This document shows positions 1 through 10,929 of a stretch of DNA of 64,000 nucleotides, one piece after another. The notes beneath the pieces are model-generated. The model was not told where the DNA came from, did not search any database, and was given only the letters and a program-made list of their open reading frames with translations. Positions within the stretch are counted from its first letter, which is position 1; every line of letters starts with the position of its first letter. The DNA comes from Tetrahymena thermophila SB210 (lineage: Eukaryota; Ciliophora; Oligohymenophorea; Hymenostomatida; Tetrahymenidae), in NCBI RefSeq assembly GCF_000189635.1, contig NW_002476492.1:62001-126000 (forward strand). Reading direction: 5' to 3'. The position numbers and the translations under genes are program-made.

Positions 1-1626
1 ATTCTCTCCACTTGTTTTAAATCCTGCTCCCTTTAATTATTTATCAATACCATAATTATATTTAGATTTAATTACAGATTGATTATCTTTCTTTAAATCA
101 CAGCTTAAATACTAATTCGGTCCTGCAACTTAATTAGCCTATAAATTTCTCATTAGACCTATATTAAATCGATCATCTTGATTTAGACATTCAGCTTTTA
201 TCCTAAAAATATACTTCTAATCTTTTTATAAATTTGTATTTGATATACAATTCAGCCAAAAATTACTATGTTCTAAACATTCAATTTCATAATAACCATT
301 TTCTTTTTTATTTACCACACATCTATTCTACCCGCCATGTAACTAAGTTACAAACAATTTTAGATCTAAATTAGGTAGATTTTCCTAAAATAAAGCGTTC
401 CATTTTTAATGTTTAAAATTTCTGAACAAGTCAAATTTATTTTTATCAGTAAAAGTATTAGTGAAATTAATCTATTTTAAGAAAGGTTTTACATCAACTA
501 AGAACTTTTCAAACTATTAATTGAATTCTTAGCTCAAGAAATTGATTTTAGAATCTACAATTTAAGTCATTTATTTGATTTCTAAACTATCCTTTACTTC
601 CTATTCAAATTACTATTCCCCTCTTTACAAAGCTATTGAATGCTTAACATATTCTTCTATTAAATTTATCTTTTCCTCACTAATCTTGGAAAAGTCAATT
701 TATTCTTTATTCTCCTTGAAAATTGTTGTGCTGAAACTAAACTATTTAAGAATAGGGTTTATACTTTAAAGATTCTCACTTAATTTGCTTAAGAATTAGT
801 CAGAGCAAAAGTTTGATTTATTAGAAACAAGCTTCATGATTAATTCAGATGTTAATTTTAAATCTCCAGTTTAGTTATTTTGATTTCTAATATTAGTTTC
901 CAAATGATTTCTATTGTTATCATGATTTGCACTGCTGAATTCAGGAATATCTAAATTGAAGAAAGAAATTTGGTCAATAAAAGTTAATAATTACTTTTTA
1001 ATGATGTGAGGATATTCCATGTTGAAATTCGTTTACAATTAATTTGCTTAGGTAAGCAGACTTTACAATTATTCTGTGTTTTTATCTTTTTGAGACTCCA
1101 TTTGAGAGATAAATTCTTTACAGAGAATTGAATAATCTTGGAGATTATTTGATTTTTGATTGTTAAGAAGCTACTTAAGCTAAAGAATGTTTGAAACTTC
1201 TTAGTATCTTTTGATAATATGCTATCTATCAATAGGATATTTCAAGGCTTCATTGATCATTTTTTTTTAGATAACATCTATTTTATTTAAAAACTCTTCT
1301 TTGAGTTGATTAAAGAAGTTTGTAATTTGCTTGACATAGTCAAGTGAAGATTAATTTGATGTAAGATCAATGAGATCTGAGATTATTTGATAGTTATTGA
1401 CTGGTGGCCATTTTGGGATAATGTTATTGTCTGCTTCTTAAAAAATCTGGTCGATCATAAGATAGTTGATAGATTTAAAGTGAAGATCATGATTAAAACA
1501 GGAAGAACAGTAAAAGAGAGGTTTAGGGGAATTAGGTTCTGCTAGGACATCATTAACTTAAATAAATTGAAGATCTTTATTTGGATGCATATTGCATTTT
1601 AGATTTTAGATGGCAATTTTATCCAT
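1..1626 (-). CDS. Zinc-motif / coiled / SPRY-like protein, array copy 1 (3' end outside window)
   Basis: Starts with MDK at 1626 and stays open through 542 codons to the window edge, reading TAA/TAG as Gln. Residues 11-49 hold a compact Cys/His set (C11, H14, C40, C43, H46, H49) that I read as a zinc-binding, B-box-like motif. Residues of roughly 80-370 are polar and rich in Gln, Lys and Glu and probably form helices or coiled coil. The C-terminal part resembles the SPRY-like ends of many ciliate proteins, with IGLM-type strands. By comparison with copies 2 and 3, about 67 residues are missing beyond the window. The overall plan is TRIM-like, but no RING is visible. The biochemical role is unknown. 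It is the downstream-most visible member of a tandem array on one strand, with no introns. Confidence 0.8.
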
Positions 1627-2076
1627 TTTTTAGAATAGAGTGTAATGATATACTTTCAATGTATTTTTTGATTATTTTTTTTATGATTAATTTGAGTTTT
1701 TTTTTTGTATTTTAGAAAATAAAAAGAAAATTAGTTATTTGAGTATCTTAAAAAAAGATATTAAATATTTTAATAAATAATAAAATAGAAATATTTTTTT
1801 TCAGAATTTTAGTTGATATAATCATGTTTCTAGATAAAAATTAATTTATTATATTAGTATGGATATTCATAAGAAACATAATTTACTTTGAAATTATATA
1901 AAATTTTTTAGGATAAAATAATATGCTTATTTTATAGATTAACTATAAATTTTATTTAAAAATATAAAAAATAATTTTAGTATACTTTTAACAAATTTTA
2001 TAATTTTTCAAATTTTTAAATAAGATAAAAAGATCTATCGAATATTATATTATTGTTATTATTTATAAAATTTAAT

Positions 2077-3906
2077 TCAATTTATAAACTCATTCACTAT
2101 TTTTACATCCATTAAAATATATTTCTCACCTTAATTACCAATGCCAAGATAAAATCTTAGATCATCAAATTATGTAAGCTTCTCTTTATATTTATCCTGT
2201 AATCCTAACTTATACTCATAATTAGGATAATCTAATACTTCTAGAACCTACTCTTTCAAACACAATCTTAATTCTATCATATTCTCTCCACTTGTTTTAA
2301 ATCCTGCTCCCTTTAATTATTTATCAATACCATAATTAATTCCACATTTAATTACAGATTGATTATTTTTCTTTAACTAACAGCTTAAATACTAATAAAA
2401 TCCTGCATTTTAATCAGCCTATGAATTTCTCATTAGACCTATTGTAAATGATTTACCTTCATTTAGACTTTCAACTTTTATCCTAAAAATATACTTCTAA
2501 TCTTTTTATAAATTTGTATTTGATATACAATTCAGCCAAAATAGACTACTTTCTAAACATTCAATTTCATAATAACCATTTTCTTTTTTATTTACCACAC
2601 ATTTATTCTACCCGCCATTGATCTAAGTTGCAAACAATTTTAGATCTAAATTAGGTAGATTTTCCTAAAATAAAGCGTTCCATTTTTCATGTTTAAAATT
2701 TCTGAAGAAGTCAAATTTATTTTTGTCAGTAAAAGTATTAGTGAAATTAATCTATTTTAAGAAAGGTTTTACATCAACTAAGAACTTTTCAAACTATTAA
2801 TTGAATTCTTAGCTCAAGAAATTGATTTTAGAATCTACAATTTAAGTCATTTATTTTATTTCTAAACTATCCTTGACTTCCTATTCAAATTACTATTCCC
2901 CTCTTAACAAGGCTATTGAATGCTTAACATATTCTTCTATTAAATTTATTTTTTCCTCACTAATCTTGGAAAAGTCAATTTATTCTTTATTCTCCTTGAA
3001 AACTGTTGTGTTGAAACTAAACTATTTAAGAATAGGGTTTATACTTTAAAGATTCTCACTTAATTTGCTTAAAAATTGGTCAGAGCAAAAGTTTGATTTA
3101 TTAGAAACAAGCTTCATGATTAATTCAGATGTTAATTTTAAATCTCCAGTTTAGTTATTTTGATTTCTAATATTAGTTTCCAAATGATTTCTATTGTTAT
3201 CATGATTTGCACTGCTGACTTCAGGAATATCTAAATTGAAGAAAGAAATTTGGTCAATAAAAGTTAATATTTACTTTTTAATGATGTGAGGATATTCCAT
3301 GTTGAAATTCGTTTACAATTAATTTGCTTAGGTAAGCAGACTTTACAATTATTCGGTATTTTTATCTTTTTGAGACTCCATTTGAGAGATAAATTCTTTA
3401 CAGAGAATTGAATAATCTTGGAGATTATTTGATTTTTCATTGTTAAGAAGCTACTTAAGTTAAAGAATGTTTGAAACTTCTTAGTATCTTTTGATAATAA
3501 GCGAATTATCAATAGGATATTTCAAGGCTTCATTGATCATTTTTTTTTAGATAACATCTATTTTATTTAAAAACTCTTCTTTGAGTTGATTAAAGAAGTT
3601 TGTAATTTGCTTGACGTAATCAAGTTAAGATTAATTTGATGTAAGATCAATGAGATCTGAGATTATTTGATAGTTATTGACTGGCGGCCATTTTGGGATA
3701 ATGTTATTGTCTGCTTCTTAAAAGATCTGGTCGATCATAAGATAGTTGATAGATTTAAAGTGAAGATCGTGATTAAAACAGGAAGAACAGTAAAAGAGAG
3801 GTTTAGTGGAATTAGGTTGTGCTAGGACATCATTAACTTAAATAAATTGAAGATCTTTATTTGGATGCTTATTGCAATTTAGTTTTTAGATGGCAATTTT
3901 ATCCAT
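2077..3906 (-). CDS. Zinc-motif / coiled / SPRY-like protein, array copy 2
   Basis: A complete intronless frame of 610 codons (609 residues) from ATG at 3906 to TGA at 2077-2079 under the ciliate code. It aligns with copy 1 over the shared 1626 bases without any indel. The N-terminal Cys/His motif is kept, with CNKHP in place of CNMHP. The polar helical middle and the SPRY-like end are also kept; the end carries IELRLCLKEQV, YLGIGNQGEKY and a short VNEFIN tail. Most substitutions cluster in the C-terminal domain, for example just before the GLM strand, while the middle is nearly unchanged. This would suit a binding domain that diversifies after duplication, but that is inference. Function unknown. 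Confidence 0.85.
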
Positions 3907-4349
3907 TTTTAGAATAGAGTGTGATGATATACTTTCAATGTATTTTTTGATTATTTTTTTTATGATTAATTTGAGTTTTTTTTTTTGTATTTTAGAAAAT
4001 ATAAAGAAAATTAAATAGAGTATCTTATAAAAAGATATTAAATATTTTAATTAATAATAAAATAGAACTATTTTTTTTCATAATTTTGGTTTATATAATC
4101 ATGTTTCTAGATAAAAATTAATTTATTATATTAGTATGGATATTCATAAGAAACATAATTTACTTTCAAATTATATAAAATTTTTTACGATAAAATAATA
4201 TGCTTAATTTATAGATTAACTATAAATTTTATTTAAAAATATAAAAAAATGATTTTAGTATTTTTATAATTTTTCAAATTTTTAAATAAGAAAAATAAAA
4301 AGATCTATCGAATATTATATTATTATTGTTATTATTTATAAAATTTAAT

Positions 4350-6176
4350 TCAATTTATAAACTCATTCACTATTTTTACATCCATTAAAATTAATTTCTC
4401 ACCTTAATTACCAATGCCAAGATAAAATCTTAGATCATCAAATTATGTAAGCTTCTCTTTATATTTATCCTCTAATCCTAACTTATACTCATAATTCGGA
4501 TAATCTAATAGTTCTAGAACCTACTCTTTCATACACAATCTTAGTTCTATCATATTCTCTCCACTTGTTTTAAATCCTGCTCCCTTTAATTATTTATCAA
4601 TACCATAATTAGAATCAGATTTAATTACAGATTGATTTTTTTTCTGTAAATAAAAACTTAGATACTCATAAAATCCTGTATTTTAATTAGCCTATGAATT
4701 TCTTATTAGACCTATATAAATTCCATTATCTTGATTTAGACTTTCAACTTTTATCCTAAAAATATACTTCTAATCTTTTTATAAATTTGTATTTGATATA
4801 CAATTCACCCAATAATTAGTATGTTTTAAACATTCAATTTCATAATAACCATTTTCTTTTTTATTTACCACACATTTATGCTACCCGTCATTAAACTAAG
4901 TTACAAACAATTTTAGATCTAAATTAGGTAGATTTTCCTAAAATAAAGCGTTCCATTTTTCATCTTTAAAATTTCTGAAGAAGTCAAATTTATTTTTGTC
5001 AGTAAAAGTATTAGTGAAATTAATCTATTTTAAGAAAGGTTTTACATCAACTAAGAACTTTTCAAACTATTATTTGAATTCTTAGCTTAAGAAATTGATT
5101 TTAGAATCAACAATTTAAGTCATTTATTTGATTTCTAAACTATCCTTTACTTCCTATTCAAATTACTATTCCCCTCTTTACAAAGCTATTGAATGCTTAA
5201 CATATTCATCTATTAAATTTATTTTTTCCTCACTAATCTTGGAAAAGTCAATTTATTCTTTATTCTCCTTGAAAACTGTTGTGCTGAAACTAAACTATTT
5301 AAGTAGAGGGTTTATACTTTAAAGATTCTCACTTAACTTGCTTAAGAATTGGTCAGAGCAAAAGTTTGATTTATTAGAAACAAGCTTCATGATTAAATCA
5401 GACGTTAATTTTAAATCTCCAGTTTAATTATTTTGATTTCTAATACTTTCTATATGATTTCTATTGTTATTATGATTTGTACTGCTAATTTCAGGAATAT
5501 CTAAATTGAAGAAAGAAATTTGGTCAATAAAAGTAAATAATTAGTTTTTAATGATGTGAGGATATTCCATGTTGAAATTCGTTTACAATTAATTTGCTTA
5601 GGTAAGCAGACTTTCCAATTATTCAGTATTTTTATCTTTTTGAGACTCCATTTGAGAGATAAATTCTTTACAGAGAATTGAATAATCTTGGAGATTATTT
5701 GATTATTGATTGTTAAGAAGCTACTTAAGCTAAAGAATGTTTGAAACGTCTTAGTATCTTTTGATAATATGCTATCTATCAATAGGATATTTCAAGGCTT
5801 CATTGATCATTTTTTTTTAGATAACATCTATTTTATTTAAAAACTCTTCTTTGAGTTGATTAAAGAAGCTTGTAATTTGCTTGACGTAGTCAAGTGAAGA
5901 TTAATTTGACGTGAGATCAATGAGATCTGAGATTAATTTATAATTGTTGACTGGTGGCCATTTTGGGATAATGTTATTGTCTGCTTCTTAAAAAATCTGG
6001 TCAATCATAAGATAGTTGATAGATTTAAAGTGAAGATCATGATTAAAACAGGAAGAGCAATAAAAGAGAGGTTTAGTAGAATTAGGTTGTGCTAGGACAT
6101 CATTAACTTAAATAAATTGAAGGTCTTTATTTGGATGCTTATTGCATTTTAAATTTTAGATTGTAATTTTATCCAT
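4350..6176 (-). CDS. Zinc-motif / coiled / SPRY-like protein, array copy 3
   Basis: A complete intronless frame of 609 codons (608 residues), ATG at 6176 and TGA at 4350-4352. It differs from copies 1 and 2 by one codon-sized deletion near 5450, so the frame is maintained, as expected for a gene under selection. It starts MDKIT rather than MDKIA and keeps CNKHP and the later CSSC-type pair. The region upstream (beyond 6176) stops resembling the other copies after about 6.4 kb, so this is the 5' edge of the array within the window. Function unknown. The family assignment rests on the visible Cys/His motif and the SPRY-like fold pattern, not on a search. Confidence 0.85.
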
Positions 6177-7363
6177 TTATAAGATTACAGTGAGTAGATA
6201 GATATATTTTCAATGTCTTTTTGATTTTTTTTTTATGATTAATTTGAGTTTTTTTGTATTTTAGAAATTAAAAAGAAAATTACTAATTTGAGTATCTTAT
6301 AAAAATATTTTAAATACTTTAATAAATAAATAATAAATTAGAACTATATTTTTCAGAATTTTGGTTATATCTTAAAGTGTTTCTAGATTAAAATTAATCC
6401 ATAATAATAGAATATTCATAAGAAACATAATTTATTTTCAAATTATATAAAAAATATCAAAAATTATAGGATAAAATATGATTATTTATTTTTTAAAATA
6501 AGCTATAAATTTTATTAAAAAATAAAAAATTATTTAGTTAAATTTAAGCAAAAATAAATATTAAATATTTAAATTTTAAGCTAAGTTTTTATAATTTTTA
6601 TTAATTTTTTTTTGAATTAATACATTAACTATAATAAAATAAATTAATTATAATTATTACTATATATTATTCAATTAAGAATTTATAGGAAGATTTATAT
6701 TTAGTAATAAAAAAATTATCTACTTGACCACTGATTAATTGATTACCAATAATCAATCAAGTATTTTTAAAATAGCAAATTGCTATATTAATATTTTAAT
6801 GAATAATTCATAAATTTTCAAATAATATTAACAAAAATTAATTTCTTTCAAACTCTAATATAGAGACTAATTTGAACTGAGAATCATAAAACTATTGTGT
6901 GCAAGCTTAATAAAATTATTAATGTTTAGAAGATAATTAAAATTTTTAAAACGTAAATAAAAAAACACAATTTCTTTATCAAAAAGATTTTTAAATTTGC
7001 TTTTTATTAAAAAAGAATATTCAAAATAAATTTTTTTTGGAAACGAATTAATTAATTCAGCAAGAATATGGAAACAGAAATCTTCTTTTTGCATTTGAGT
7101 GATAATGCACATAGATAGATATACATACAAATATAGATAAATATTTAGAAATGACTTATGCTATAATATTATTTATATTCCTATTAACATTAAATTGAGA
7201 ATAGATAGAAGATTTGTTTAATGCTTGCTTGCTAACTTGTTTTTTATTTTAATTAATTAATTATTATTTTTCTGGCTCTTTAATAATTTATTTACTAATT
7301 GATTCACTTATTTGATTGGTTGGTTAACTAACTAACTAACTAAGTATCTATCTATCAAACCTA
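6177..7363. other. Intergenic, nothing recognised
   Basis: The first 270 bases continue the array's 5' flank. The rest is A+T-rich with no supported gene. A minus-strand open stretch at 6753-7130 is of ordinary random quality. A short GGTT/AACTAACT and TATC microsatellite lies at about 7316-7355, at the 3' side of the next gene. Confidence 0.6.
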
Positions 7364-8320
7364 TCATAATTTTCTCAAGGCAAATAGCAAGTACTCCATA
7401 ATAATCTTTTTAAAATTCTTGAGAGAAACATTTGCTTATAAGAAAGCGAACTCATCAATGAAGAGTTTGCAGGTAACGTTTGAAGAGATATTGTTGATTA
7501 AATCGTATAAGAATGTTTATGACTTTAAATGGTTGATTAATTCATGTTTAGTATTTTCATCAGGTATTTCAATTTTACCGGGCAAGACGTATTGCTTGAT
7601 GGGTTGAGGGAGATTTTCGGCAGAGTTGAAAGTGAGATCGACATCAAGATTTTTGAAATACTTTAAGAATTGCAATTGAGGTGAGCTGAGTAAATTTTCA
7701 TCAATATTTTTGACGACATCTTCAATTTAAGTGCTAATGTTCTTATCTAAAGCTAAAGTCAATTTAGCTCTGGATTTAGTTAAGAAGGGAACAATAAAAC
7801 GATAGTTCTTGAGCATATCAAAGATTTAATCAACTGTAACATCAACGCAAGCTTCAGCTTGTAAAGTGTTAGGATTCTAAGCTATGTCCTTCAAACCTGA
7901 CTCAAGCAAGATTTGAAGAGGCTCTAAAATTTTCTCTGCAATTTATTCCTTTAAAGAAATTTAAACGTATAAATTTTATCCAACAATGTGAGTTTGAAGA
8001 TTTAAATCTTTGAAAGCCCTCTTTAAGTCTTTGTAGAATCTTTGTTCACCCAATTTAGCTTCGTCATCACCAGATGCAATGTCTTTATTGAGTAAATTGA
8101 TTACTTGGCTGAGTTTCTCTACATTTTCGCAATTTTCGAACTTCAAGAGCAAGCTATAATTCAAGTTTTCAAACTTCTTTTCAGTTTCTTAAGCAGCAGC
8201 TTCCAATTCTTAGCTGGCTACCTTCGAGTCAATCGCGAGATTTACCTTTACGTTGAGGTGTCCGTCTCCTTGGAATTCCTCTCCAAATCTGACTCCTATG
8301 CTTGATATTTCCTGGCTCAT
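7364..8320 (-). CDS. Unknown 318-residue protein
   Basis: A single clean exon from ATG at 8320 to TGA at 7364-7366 (319 codons). The start was chosen because ATG follows a typical A-rich leader and begins MSQEISSIGVRFGEEF, with no better upstream Met. Codon use is GC-richer than the surroundings, a mark of a well-expressed ciliate gene. The protein is soluble-looking, without signal peptide or membrane segment. It has an acidic and helical N-terminal third (SQELEAAAQETEKKFENL), a central helical part with the only clustered Cys (EACVDV), and a hydrophobic helical C-terminus ending LLFALRKL. I do not recognise a family. There is no operon context; the next gene is divergent from it across an unannotated 750-base gap. 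Confidence 0.85.
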
Positions 8321-9078
8321 CTTATTAGTTTTTAAATTAAGATACTCTATTTATTTTTGATGGATTTTTTGTTAATAAATTAAATAATTGATTTATTTAT
8401 TTGTTTATTAATTCTTTCTTTCTTTTGTTCGATATCAGATAAAGGATAAATAAATAAAAAAAATTATCAATAAATACTTTTTATTCTTGCAAAAAAAACC
8501 AATTCAATCAATAATCAAAAAATAACTTTCTTCTATCTAATTATTTGTTCGTTTGTCTGTCTTTCTGGCTTTCTGTTTTTGTATGTATGTATCTATCTAT
8601 ATCTATCTATATCTAGGAATTTATCTTTATTGATTAATTCTTTTAAATAATAAAAATAAACTTTCTATAAATAAAAAATGATAGCAATCTTAAAAATAAA
8701 TATTTTGATGAATTTCATTCAAAGCATCTATCTATCTAATGTTTTCAATATTCCTCTCTTATGTTACTTAATATTCTGATTATTGATGCATTTTATTTGC
8801 TTTGTTGAAAAATATTATTTCTCATTTCTAAATAAACATTTTTTAATTTTAAATAATTCAAAATTCTATTTTAAAATAAATATTTTATTGATTTACTTTA
8901 TTTTTTTAAAATGATAATTATTGTTTTTAATTTTTTTTTACAAATAAGACATTTACCTGTTTCAAGATGCTTGTTTTTATGAATGAATATAAGTAATTTT
9001 GATCTATATTATATCTATGATTATTATAAATTTAATTAATTTGTGTTTCTTAGTGCTAATTTTGTAAAGGTTTTGCAA
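8321..9078. other. Divergent intergenic region
   Basis: This lies between the minus-strand 318-residue gene and the plus-strand Ser/Lys-tailed gene, so it should hold both promoters. It contains TTTA- and TATC-type simple repeats. No specific promoter element can be assigned. Confidence 0.5.
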
Positions 9079-10011
9079 ATGAGTTTAAGAAGCTATTTAA
9101 ATTAAATCAACTCACATAATAGGAAATGGGAAGAAAAAAAAATGTGGGAAGATCACATGAGGGAAAAACAAATTGGTATTTATAAAATTAGATATATCTG
9201 ATAGATTGATTAACAATTTCATTTATTTATTTATTTGAATATTTTGTAAATCATAAAATATAAAAATAATTTTTAATGCTTTTTAAACAGATGAAGGAGA
9301 TTTCAAAATTGATAAAAGCAAAGGAGAAGTATATGTAGAAAGCTGTTAAATAACGGAGTACTTTGATTTTTGTGGTTTTAAGATTTTAAAAATGCTCATT
9401 TTTAACAAATAGTGAAAAGGTTTTGAACGCAAAGCCTGCTGAAAAAAAAGAGTAACAAATTTCTACTATTTAAATTGTATAAAACTTAAATAATACTAAA
9501 GCAATTATTGATTAAATATTCAATTGTAAAACAAGCATGTGGGTAAAAGACAAATACATTGAAATCTATGAAGATAAAAAACAATAAAAAGACTCCAATA
9601 ATTAAAACCTTAAAGATAAAAAGGAAGCTAAAAAGAAAAGTAAGCTTATTAAACAAGATTCTTAAAATCATTTCCTTATGAATATATGGAATAGTAAATA
9701 AAAAAAAGAAATCGAGAAGATCCAGCAGCTCTTCTTTAAGCAGCAGCAGCAGTAGCAGCAGTGATGATGATAGCATTAGTAGCAGAAGTAGCAGCACAAG
9801 TAGATAAAGCTCTGAAAGTAGAACTCAATCGAAAAAAAAACGAGATAAAAAAGAATAAAAAAAATAAACCAAAAAAAAATAAAAGAAAGATAAAGAAAAA
9901 ACTAAAAAAATTAAAAAAGAAAAGAAAGAAAAGAAAGAAAAGAAGAAAAGTAAAAGTAAGAAGAAAAAGAAGGATAAAAAATCCAAAAATGAAAAAGATG
10001 AAAAAAATTGA
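9079..10011 (+). CDS. Ser-rich / Lys-rich tailed protein, probably nuclear (4 exons)
   Basis: Exons 9079-9175, 9291-9357, 9413-9639 and 9695-10011 join to 708 bases, 236 codons, ending at TGA 10009-10011. All three introns (115, 55 and 55 nt) have GT..AG ends and each junction restores the frame exactly, which is strong support for the model. The start at 9079 gives MSLRSYLNQINSHNRKWEEK; an internal ATG at 9142 in the same frame is an alternative. Residues of about 137-175 are a Ser-rich block with SR and RSS steps, followed to the end by an almost pure Lys/Glu/Asp tail. Such RS-like plus Lys-rich tails are usual in splicing-related or chromatin proteins, so a nuclear RNA-binding role is plausible. 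The N-terminal 100 residues match no family I recognise. Confidence 0.75.
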
Positions 10012-10929
10012 AATATTTTACTAAAATAACTCTAAAAAATAAAACATTAATTTACTTAAATACATAAAAATTTACTCTAAAAACTAGTTATTTAATTCAA
10101 GTTCTTTTTAATTACTTTATTTAATTTTATCATTTATTAATTGTTGTGTAAATCATTTAATCATTTTTATTAAAATTATTTTAGCTTTACATTTAATAAT
10201 ATTTTCTTAAAAATTCTAAGCAAATTATATTATTAATTTAAACTTCCTCTTTATTTATAAAATTTCATTCCTAAATTGTTAAAACCTTATCGATAATCAT
10301 TTTTAAAAAATTGTTTTATACTATACAATCCAATTTTTATTATAAAATAAACTAAAATATAATTATATTTTTTTAAATTTCATCAAAAATTAAATTTTTA
10401 GATTTTTTGAAACAAAAATAGAATTTGATAATTTAAATACCTACTACATACAGTATTTTTATAAAATCTTATTTATATTGATTTGTTTGTTTTCTAAATA
10501 AACAAAAGAATTCAATATGAAAAATTATATAAATAAATTTAAAATAAAGAAATTAAAAAAATCAGCTAAACTTAGAGAATGAAATAATTTTATAAAGAAC
10601 AAGTAGATATTTGGATTGGTTTTTTTTATTGATTTGATTGCATTATGCATGCATGCATGCTTGATGTCAATCAGCAAATACAAAAATAAAGGCGAAGTAA
10701 TTTGGTAGTGAGAAATAATGAATAAATGAATGAATGAGTATTAGATTGATTGATTGAATTGGAAAATATTGAAAAAGATATTTATGTGATTATTTTAATC
10801 ATTTAATATTATTTAAGTTATTAGATCAATCAAAGGAGGTGAATTGAAAATCTCTTAGTATAAAATATAGTGGCAGCTGATAAAATAAAAGGAAAAAAGA
10901 ACAAAATATTTAGCGTTAATTACATAAAA
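10012..10929. other. Intergenic, nothing recognised
   Basis: A+T-rich spacer between two plus-strand genes. It contains a short GCAT tetranucleotide run at about 10645-10660 and TGAA/TGAT repeats near 10725-10755. No gene or structured element is supported. Confidence 0.6.

Larger units (their letters stand above)
1..6450. repeat. Tandem gene array, about 2.28-kb unit, three copies
   Basis: Positions 1, 2281 and 4554 begin the same sequence, giving unit spacings of 2280 and 2273. Each unit is one gene plus its spacer. The spacers at 1627-2076 and 3907-4349 are also duplicated and hold only A+T-rich sequence with homopolymer runs, including the presumed promoter. Spacers differ by small indels while coding parts differ mostly by substitutions. 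More copies may lie to the left of the window. Confidence 0.95.

Noticed and set aside
575-769. Repeated 64-residue plus-strand ORFs (also 5128-5322)
   Set aside because: Antisense of the middle of the minus-strand zinc-motif/SPRY-like genes; they recur only because the gene is duplicated.
984-1232. Repeated minus-strand ORFs of 82-93 residues (also 3264-3512 and 5501-5782)
   Set aside because: A shifted frame inside the real minus-strand genes; the long code-6 frame passes through these positions.
6753-7130. Minus-strand open frame of about 125 residues
   Set aside because: Dominated by Phe, Ile, Lys, Asn and Leu as expected by chance when only TGA stops translation; no splice or start context supports it.
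9486-9797. Leucine-rich minus-strand ORF
   Set aside because: It is the antisense of the Ser-rich tail of the spliced plus-strand gene, so it is a shadow of AGC repeats.
9761-10024. Very Lys-rich plus-strand ORF
   Set aside because: Out of frame with the spliced model; the correct frame gives the Ser block and KE-rich tail ending at TGA 10009-10011.
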